DNA of 37,547 nt from a virus, in IMG/VR virus record IMGVR_UViG_3300044628_000378, positions 1 through 37,547 of that record; one strand, given 5' to 3'. Position 1 is the stretch's first letter; each line of letters starts with the position of its first letter. The notes beneath the pieces were generated by a model that saw only the letters and a list, made by a program, of their open reading frames with translations, was not told the DNA's origin and searched no databases. The position numbers were made by a program, and so were the translations under genes. Of this stretch, positions 1-3,632 are shown in pieces.

Positions 1-3
1 TTG

Positions 4-36
4 CCCACAAATCGGAGGGCGTGGGCGATTTGTGGG
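4..36. repeat. 11-bp perfect inverted repeat inside the iteron array
   Basis: CCCACAAATCG at 4-14 is the exact reverse complement of 26-36, separated by 11 bases (15-25). Both arms include iteron cores, so two oppositely oriented iterons and the flanking AAATCG/CGATTT are held in a hairpin-capable arrangement. Possible roles are an origin structure or a binding site for a dimer. Confidence 0.75.
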
Positions 37-107
37 TCATGTGGGTCAAATGGTCACGGAAAAAAAATCGGAGCGGCTCCAACGGAATGCGCGTCACACG
101 CTCCAGG

Positions 108-123
108 CTGTATGTTTATACAG
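108..123. promoter_or_regulatory. LexA-type SOS box
   Basis: CTGTATGTTTATACAG is a perfect palindrome in its outer six bases and matches the gamma/betaproteobacterial LexA consensus CTGT-N8-ACAG. The flanking TA at 124-125 also agrees with the extended consensus. It lies upstream of the rightward early operon and overlaps a possible -35 element at 115-120, the classic position for LexA repression. The same site appears again at 37528-37543 because of the terminal overlap. That LexA binds here is inferred from the match. Confidence 0.7.
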
Positions 124-143
124 TAGTATTTCTTTACTAGATT
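115..143 (+). promoter_or_regulatory. Possible early promoter overlapped by the SOS box
   Basis: TTTATA (115-120), 17-bp spacer, TAGATT (138-143). Each hexamer matches the sigma70 consensus at four of six positions. The -35 sits inside the SOS box and the -10 inside a separate inverted repeat (131-154). Transcription would start near 150 and carry a leader of about 220 bases containing inverted iterons. Moderate to weak as a promoter on its own; the overlap with two operator-like palindromes is what makes it credible. Confidence 0.4.
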
Positions 144-154
144 AGAAGTAAAGA
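131..154. promoter_or_regulatory. Inverted repeat TCTTTACT-N8-AGTAAAGA (operator-like)
   Basis: Two perfect 8-bp arms (131-138 and 147-154) flank an 8-bp spacer. Arm centres are about 16 bp apart, which suits a dimeric helix-turn-helix protein. It overlaps the putative -10 at 138-143. No phage repressor gene is recognisable, so the binding protein is unknown. It could instead be a small RNA hairpin in the leader. Confidence 0.5.
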
Positions 155-314
155 GATGACCCACAATGCCCACAAGTCATATCCCGCGCTGTAAATATAG
201 GCTCTAGCGCGTGGGCAATTCGTCCGCAAAACATGACCCACAATCTGACCCACATGACCCACACCTTGCCCGAAAATGCCTTGCACTTTGAAAGGCGTCT
301 ATGTAAAAAAATGC

Positions 315-343
315 TTGACAGCCTACGCGCACGCGTCTAATCT
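315..343 (+). promoter_or_regulatory. Strong sigma70-like promoter of the early operon
   Basis: A perfect -35 TTGACA (315-320) is followed by a 17-bp spacer and TAATCT (338-343). Transcription is expected near 350, giving a short leader before the Shine-Dalgarno GGAG (363-366) and the ATG at 375. This is the best promoter by eye in the window and probably drives the small-gene operon to about 3628. Confidence 0.75.
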
Positions 344-374
344 GCACACATCAACAACGCTTGGAGTTACTGAC

Positions 375-599
375 ATGAAAAACCCCGCCGAAACTCTCGC
401 ATGGATTACCGATGCGCTGGCATCTGGTAAGACTATCTATGTTGCTACCGCGTGGCGCGTTACTAAAGTAACCCCGAAAACTGCTCAGCAGTTTGCTGAC
501 GCTGGCCGTCCGATTTTTAAAGCGTCCGAAAAGTCTTTATATATGTCTGTCGGTCGCCGTTATGACTGCATCGACTATTGCCAGATTACCGCCCAGTAA
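375..599 (+). CDS. Small early protein, 74 aa, unknown function
   Basis: First gene of the rightward operon. I chose the ATG at 375 because GGAG at 363-366 stands 8 nt upstream and the promoter at 315-343 lies just ahead. Longer in-frame versions would start upstream of the promoter. The product is soluble and mixed alpha/beta-looking: MKNPAETLAWITDAL opens an amphipathic helix, and a basic middle follows with two Tyr/Cys-containing patches near the end. No family is recognised. Early position and small size are typical of host-takeover or anti-defence peptides, but nothing in the sequence shows a specific role. Confidence 0.75.
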   Translation: MKNPAETLAWITDALASGKTIYVATAWRVTKVTPKTAQQFADAGRPIFKASEKSLYMSVGRRYDCIDYCQITAQ

Positions 600-620
600 C
601 CACACCGGAGACAACACGCC

Positions 621-752
621 ATGAAATTTTCTAACCTTCTATTTTGCTGCTCCGCGATTCTCACATTCGGCGCATGGATGGGAGCCGCTACTATCGGCCT
701 CGCATTGTTCGCGCAAGTGAGTGCAATCATCTGCCTTGCATTGAACGACTGA
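621..752 (+). CDS. Small hydrophobic membrane peptide, 43 aa
   Basis: ATG at 621 has GGAG at 607-610 with a 10-nt spacing, and the gene follows the previous stop by 21 nt. Nearly the whole peptide (about residues 5-41) is hydrophobic with small residues (Ala, Gly, Leu, Ile, Cys) and only one charged residue near the N-terminus, so one long or two short membrane helices are likely. Three cysteines are present (C9, C10, C38). Unknown function. In this position a small inner-membrane peptide could act in superinfection exclusion or host membrane modulation, which is inference only. No soluble domain is present. Confidence 0.6.
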   Translation: MKFSNLLFCCSAILTFGAWMGAATIGLALFAQVSAIICLALND

Positions 753-770
753 CCTGCTGTAACCTAATCT
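741..770 (+). promoter_or_regulatory. Possible internal early promoter
   Basis: TTGAAC (741-746), 18-bp spacer, TAATCT (765-770). It overlaps the end of the membrane-peptide gene and precedes the next gene (AAGGA ribosome site, ATG at 800) by 30 nt. Its -10 hexamer is identical to that of the upstream promoter at 338-343. Confidence 0.45.
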
Positions 771-799
771 CGTACACTCTACTAAAGGAAACTAACACC

Positions 800-1084
800 A
801 TGACGACCGACACCAAGTACAACGGATGGACTAACTACGCCACATGGCGCGTTGCGCTAGAGATATTCGACTGTCTGGACATCCGCGACCTGTACCCGAC
901 CGAAGTTGCCGACGACGACGCCTATGGCCTTGGCCAACTGTTGGAAGAATACGCCGATAGCGTGGTCACGCAGGACGGCTCGTTAGAAGGCCTCGCCGTC
1001 GACTACGCGCGCGCCTTCCTAAAGGATGTCAACTGGCACGAAATTGCCGAGCACATGCTTGACGATATCAAGGCGGAGGGCTGA
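800..1084 (+). CDS. Small acidic protein of the NGWTNYATW phage family (DUF7249-like), 94 aa
   Basis: I start at ATG 800, with AAAGGAA at 784-790, rather than at the in-frame codon at 644, which lies inside the preceding gene. The N-terminal motif YNGWTNYATWRVAL (about residues 7-20) is typical of a widespread family of small phage and bacterial proteins of unknown function. The rest is acidic and helical and ends in DDIKAEG. The stop region is repeated almost exactly at the end of the next gene (1061-1090 against 1394-1423). Function unknown. Family assignment is from memory of the motif. Confidence 0.8.
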   Translation: MTTDTKYNGWTNYATWRVALEIFDCLDIRDLYPTEVADDDAYGLGQLLEEYADSVVTQDGSLEGLAVDYARAFLKDVNWHEIAEHMLDDIKAEG

Positions 1085-1090
1085 ACCGTG
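1061..1090 (+). repeat. Gene-junction repeat A, copy 1
   Basis: 30 bases spanning the 3' end of one gene, the Shine-Dalgarno GGAGGG, the stop and the next start codon. 27 of 30 match 1394-1423. The shared core includes CGATATCAAGG and GGAGGGCTGAACC. It places the GTG at 1088 exactly where the second copy has ATG at 1421. Confidence 0.85.
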
Positions 1091-1417
1091 ACCATGCAAC
1101 TGCAAGTAACCCAGAAAGGCGCGCTCTACACCGCCGAATGCGCCCGGTGCGGCGCGACGCTATATAGCCACGAGTGGGCAACATTCGACCATAACGACCG
1201 GCGCGATGCGATGCAGGACGGGACGCTGCGGTGTGATGAATGCAGCACCGGCACGGCTGACCCGGAGAGCTTCGGCGCGATGCCGGGGCGGTACTATGCG
1301 GCGCGGTATTCGATGCCGGGTTATCTCGATTGCACGGATTGGCAATATGGGAAGAACCGCCGCGCCTTGGTGCGGGATGTTCGGGACATGTTCGGCGATA
1401 TCAAGGAGGAGGGCTGA
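1088..1417 (+). CDS. Zinc-ribbon small protein, 109 aa
   Basis: GTG start at 1088 is supported by GGAGGG at 1075-1080 (7-nt spacing) and by the junction repeat, where the equivalent codon is ATG 1421. An ATG two codons later (1094) would give 107 aa. Two CxxC knuckles, CARC near residues 19-22 and CDEC near 49-52, form a probable zinc ribbon. The C-terminal half is rich in Tyr, Arg and Gly (PGRYYAARYSMPGY) and ends in GDIKEEG. Probably a nucleic-acid or protein-binding early factor; no exact family recognised. Confidence 0.8.
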   Translation: MTMQLQVTQKGALYTAECARCGATLYSHEWATFDHNDRRDAMQDGTLRCDECSTGTADPESFGAMPGRYYAARYSMPGYLDCTDWQYGKNRRALVRDVRDMFGDIKEEG

Positions 1418-1423
1418 ACCATG
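1394..1423 (+). repeat. Gene-junction repeat A, copy 2
   Basis: Second copy of the 30-base junction at 1061-1090 (27 of 30 identical). It encodes the matching C-terminal ending DIKEEG against DIKAEG, the ribosome-binding site and the start of the next gene. Confidence 0.85.
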
Positions 1424-1780
1424 GCTCACAAGAAGTACGCTCGCATTTGTTCGGAGTGCGGCAAGGGCATGAACGAGGGCTACTGTTTCGACGGTGGTAG
1501 GGCTTACTACTGCAGCGACGAGTGCTTGCATAAGCACTTCACTCCCGAGGAATGGGAGGACTGGTGCGATGACTGCGAGGGCGATTCTTACTATACAGAG
1601 TGGGAGGACGAAGACGAGGACGAAGTATCCGACAGCGAAAAACTGACCCGCATCGCTATCGCTTTGCGTGCGGCGTATGAGCTAGTCGAAGAAGGCAGCG
1701 AGGCGCATGGCTACATTGCGGAGGCGTTGGCCTACGCCGACGGTGACTTGTCTAGTTTCGATGGGGAGGATAAGGCATGA
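1421..1780 (+). CDS. Treble-clef/zinc-ribbon acidic protein, 119 aa
   Basis: ATG at 1421 has GGAGGG at 1408-1413. The N-terminus carries a clear zinc-binding pattern: CSEC (residues 10-13), then YYCSDEC (about 29-35) followed by HKH. This resembles small treble-clef domains of the kind that end in CSxxC...H. Another CDDC lies near residues 49-52. A very acidic stretch (EWEDEDEDEVSDSE) separates it from a helical C-terminal part ending in EDKA. The 3' end is part of a 16-bp junction repeat shared with the next gene. Possible regulatory role through DNA or host-protein binding; not shown by the sequence. Confidence 0.8.
   Translation: MAHKKYARICSECGKGMNEGYCFDGGRAYYCSDECLHKHFTPEEWEDWCDDCEGDSYYTEWEDEDEDEVSDSEKLTRIAIALRAAYELVEEGSEAHGYIAEALAYADGDLSSFDGEDKA
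1765..1780 (+). repeat. Gene-junction repeat B, copy 1
   Basis: GGAGGATAAGGCATGA, identical to 1977-1992. It contains the ribosome-binding site, the overlapping ATGA start/stop and the shared C-terminal codons for EDKA. Confidence 0.9.
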
Positions 1781-1992
1781 GCGAGACACCATTACAGGAT
1801 GGGGATTATTTGCTCTCCGAGGGTGCTGCGTGGTTCACCTTGAAAGGATTCTCCATCCGCCTTGTAGGTACCGACGACGGGGTGGTTGTGAATATCTACG
1901 CGAACGGACGCGAAATGGACGACGCATTAGCCACCGCTCAGGCGTTCGATTCTGAAGTCGAAGAGGCCGTCGCAACGGAGGATAAGGCATGA
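1777..1992 (+). CDS. Small acidic protein, 71 aa, unknown function
   Basis: ATGA overlap with the previous stop (4 nt) and GGAGG at 1765-1769 indicate translational coupling. The product begins MSETPLQDGDYLL, has a beta-rich centre with aromatic and glycine residues, and ends in an acidic helix with the tail ATEDKA, matching the tail of the preceding protein. No motif is recognised. The beta-rich start resembles small SH3-like or OB-like folds, but this is only an impression. Confidence 0.75.
   Translation: MSETPLQDGDYLLSEGAAWFTLKGFSIRLVGTDDGVVVNIYANGREMDDALATAQAFDSEVEEAVATEDKA
1977..1992 (+). repeat. Gene-junction repeat B, copy 2
   Basis: Exact 16-bp copy of 1765-1780 at the junction with the following gene. 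Confidence 0.9.
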
Positions 1993-2219
1993 CCGCGCAG
2001 CAATGGGTAGTGCTCACCCTTACCGGCAACCATTGGGAAAATGTGTGGAGCCTAGACGGTGACCCCGAAACCTTCGACAGTTACGGCGACGCCGACGCCG
2101 CATTGGCGGAGCACCTGCGGGAGTGTCAATGGGCGGTAGCCGCCGGACACCTTGACGACATGCCGACGCGTGACGCGTTCCACATTGCGCCTTGTGTTGA
2201 TACTTTTTTGACTGCGTAA
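1989..2219 (+). CDS. Small protein, 76 aa, unknown function
   Basis: ATGA overlap with the upstream gene and the repeated GGAGGATAAGGC leader support the start. The N-terminal half contains WVVLTLTGNHWENVW, a beta-strand pattern rich in Trp. The middle (TFDSYGDADAALAEHLREC) looks like a helix following an acidic turn. The overall shape, a strand-helix protein with TFDSYGDADAALAE, resembles small phage proteins of unknown function. No catalytic motif is visible. Confidence 0.7.
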   Translation: MTAQQWVVLTLTGNHWENVWSLDGDPETFDSYGDADAALAEHLRECQWAVAAGHLDDMPTRDAFHIAPCVDTFLTA

Positions 2220-2246
2220 ACTAAAACCAACTGGAGACAATAGACT

Positions 2247-2603
2247 ATGAAAACCGCAACAATCGCCGCCGCTTTGGTGGCTACCTTGGCTCTGCCCGCC
2301 TATGCTGAAATTTTCGCCACGGCGGGCGTTAAAGGTGACCGTGACGGGCGCACGGTGCTCACGACTGACCCGTGTGAGATTAAATTCGACCTGTTACAAA
2401 TCGGGCTGAATAAAACCACGACCGATGAGATGCGCCGCGCCTTTTACTACACGAGCGACGGTAAAACAAACGAGGGCTGCTGGAAACACGATGCCGGGAC
2501 GGTGGTGCTGGTGTGGTCTGTCGAGCAGATTGCGCGCCGGTGGCCGGTGGATAACTTCAAGGTCACCGACAAGAAGGCGAGCGCATGGGACGCGCTCCGA
2601 TGA
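2247..2603 (+). CDS. Exported (periplasmic) early protein, 118 aa
   Basis: ATG at 2247 has GGAG at 2233-2236. A textbook Sec signal peptide is visible: MKTATIAAALVATLALPAYA with the AYA cleavage motif at residues 18-20, leaving a mature protein of about 98 aa beginning EIFATAG. The mature part has exactly two cysteines (C43 and C78), suited to a periplasmic disulfide, and no second membrane segment. A signal-peptide protein in an early phage operon is unusual. Superinfection exclusion or envelope modification would fit, but no family is recognised. Confidence 0.8.
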   Translation: MKTATIAAALVATLALPAYAEIFATAGVKGDRDGRTVLTTDPCEIKFDLLQIGLNKTTTDEMRRAFYYTSDGKTNEGCWKHDAGTVVLVWSVEQIARRWPVDNFKVTDKKASAWDALR

Positions 2604-2725
2604 TGCGCTGGCTATCGTGGGTGTATCGGCTAGTGCGTCAACTTCGGAAAGCACGCGCCGACGACTGGCGCCGCGTGCCGCCGCCTAACTGGGCGTGCCG
2701 GCGCGGTGGCCGTGAGTATCTTTAA
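2600..2725 (+). CDS. Small basic Arg/Trp-rich protein, 41 aa
   Basis: ATGATG at 2600-2605, where the first ATG overlaps the previous TGA stop as ATGA. The reading frame runs to TAA at 2725. The peptide has four Trp and eleven Arg with a Pro-Pro-Pro turn and a possible short amphipathic N-terminal helix (MMRWLSWVYRLVRQLRKA). No Shine-Dalgarno is obvious besides coupling to the upstream gene. Function unknown. Such peptides can associate with membranes or nucleic acid. Confidence 0.5.
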   Translation: MMRWLSWVYRLVRQLRKARADDWRRVPPPNWACRRGGREYL

Positions 2726-2742
2726 CAGTATGAGGTGACAGT

Positions 2743-3105
2743 ATGCACAAGCCGTCAGATGACCCGTTCATCGACCCGGAGACCATGTACAAGGGGCTGG
2801 CCCCGCCTGGGCCTGTCCTCTCGCCGGATGAGCTGCGCGCCCTTTTGAGCGAGTACCGCGCGGGGCATAGTACGCCCGCGCCCGCAGTAGGCGACGCCAT
2901 CGACCCCGACCATTACAAGGTTGGCGGGATCGAGACCATCGACTACATGAAAGCCAAGAGTACGCCGGAGGAATTTGAGGGATACTTGCGCCTGTCATCG
3001 CTCAAGTACCTATCAAGAGCCGGGCATAAAGGCGAGGCGCTGGAGGATTACCGTAAGGCGCTCTGGTTCGTTACACGGCTCGTTGAGGAGGGCGAGCGTG
3101 AGTAA
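2743..3105 (+). CDS. DUF3310 family protein (T7 gp1.7 nucleotide-kinase-like), 120 aa
   Basis: The C-terminal two thirds match the DUF3310 signature: DPDHYKVGGIETIDYM (about residues 54-69), then a helical block with LRLSSLKYLSRAGHKGEALEDYRKALWF. In T7 the related gp1.7 is a nucleotide kinase acting on dTMP/dGMP; whether this short version is active is unknown. The N-terminal 45 residues are Pro-rich and variable (start supported by GAGG at 2734-2737). It sits at the centre of the early operon and overlaps the next gene by 8 nt. Confidence 0.85.
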   Translation: MHKPSDDPFIDPETMYKGLAPPGPVLSPDELRALLSEYRAGHSTPAPAVGDAIDPDHYKVGGIETIDYMKAKSTPEEFEGYLRLSSLKYLSRAGHKGEALEDYRKALWFVTRLVEEGERE

Positions 3106-3271
3106 CCTACACACCGCCGCCGAGCGCGCGTTGGAGGCGCTCGACAATCTGATACTGGCGTGCGAGCCGCCGACCGACCCTAGCGCGTTAGAGTCGGCGG
3201 TAGTGGAGGCGGTGCGGGCTGCGTCCGTACTAGCCGCCGCTATCCGCTACCCGGATAGGGGGACAGTATGA
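3098..3271 (+). CDS. Small helical protein, 57 aa (GTG start)
   Basis: GTG at 3098 lies within the end of the DUF3310 gene, preceded by GAGGAGGG at about 3084-3092, a very strong ribosome site. The frame runs to TGA at 3271, which overlaps the next ATG. The product MSNLHTAAERALEALDNLIL... is a short, mostly helical, Ala-rich acidic peptide with one Cys. Unknown function. An upstream codon in the same frame exists, but it lies deep inside the previous gene and lacks this ribosome site. Confidence 0.65.
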   Translation: MSNLHTAAERALEALDNLILACEPPTDPSALESAVVEAVRAASVLAAAIRYPDRGTV

Positions 3272-3447
3272 CCACACAGTACGAGCCTGACCCGTTGGAT
3301 GATGAGTGGGACAAGATGTCGCACACCGCGACAGAGTACCGCGCTGAGATACGGCAACTGCGTGAGCGGTGCTGGCGGTACGCAAAGGAACTGGAAAAAC
3401 TGCGCGAGGCGTTAGCCGTGACCCATGCCAAAGCTGACGACCGCTGA
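3268..3447 (+). CDS. Small coiled-coil-like protein, 59 aa
   Basis: ATGA overlap with the previous stop and GGGGGA at 3258-3263 support the start at 3268. An acidic N-terminus (MTTQYEPDPLDDEWDKM) is followed by a charged helix with heptad-like Leu spacing (RQLRERCWRYAKELEKLREAL), likely a short coiled coil. No enzyme motif. Function unknown. Possibly an oligomerising adaptor or inhibitor. Confidence 0.65.
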   Translation: MTTQYEPDPLDDEWDKMSHTATEYRAEIRQLRERCWRYAKELEKLREALAVTHAKADDR

Positions 3448-3628
3448 CTGGTGGACGCGGCGCATCTGCCGATGGATTGACGTAGCGCGCAAGGAGGCGC
3501 GCAAGGGGCTTAGGCGGCGTTATAAGCCGCCCAGTGACCGCCAATTCGTCGCCATTCGATACAATCAACTACAGGCAAAACAGCGTGATGTACTTACTCT
3601 TGACTATTGCCGCCGCCGTCCTCGTTGA
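3425..3628 (+). CDS. Small basic protein, 67 aa, end of early operon
   Basis: ATG at 3425 overlaps the previous gene by 23 nt; the nearest purine-rich site is a distant GAGG, so the start is not well supported. The product is strongly basic with four Trp/Tyr-rich turns (TADWWTRRICRWIDVARKEARKGLRRRYK) and could bind nucleic acid. It ends 5 bp before the stop of the convergent primase-helicase gene. No family is recognised. Confidence 0.45.
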   Translation: MPKLTTADWWTRRICRWIDVARKEARKGLRRRYKPPSDRQFVAIRYNQLQAKQRDVLTLDYCRRRPR

Positions 3629-3632
3629 GTGG

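Larger units (their letters stand above)
1..127. repeat. Terminal direct repeat, left copy (circular contig overlap)
   Basis: The first 127 bases are identical to positions 37421-37547, so the molecule closes into a 37,420-bp circle. An overlap of exactly 127 bp equals a common maximum assembler k-mer. It is therefore more likely the k-mer overlap of a circular assembly graph than a natural phage terminal repeat. The repeat contains part of the iteron array and the SOS box, so those elements appear twice in the window but once in the genome. Confidence 0.95.
1..263. repeat. Iteron-like array, right half
   Basis: Continuation of the array across the circle junction. Units are at 1-9 (inverted), 20-28 (degenerate), 31-39 and 40-48 (tandem TGTGGGTCA), 157-165 and 166-174 (tandem, inverted), 210-218, and 234-242, 246-254 and 255-263 (inverted TGACCCACA, the last two in tandem). 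With the left half this gives about 18 units in about 400 bp. No gene is recognisable between 1 and 374. The stretch holds these repeats, an SOS box, inverted repeats and promoters. Confidence 0.85.

Noticed and set aside
70-80. GGAGCGGCTCC palindrome next to an A7 run, read as a leftward terminator
   Set aside because: Only a 4-bp stem is possible with a 3-nt loop, too weak to call a terminator.
2197-2247. Possible promoter (TTGATA or TTGACT) before the exported-protein gene
   Set aside because: Spacing to any -10-like hexamer is 14 bp or leads to a poor match; continued read-through from the upstream promoter is enough.
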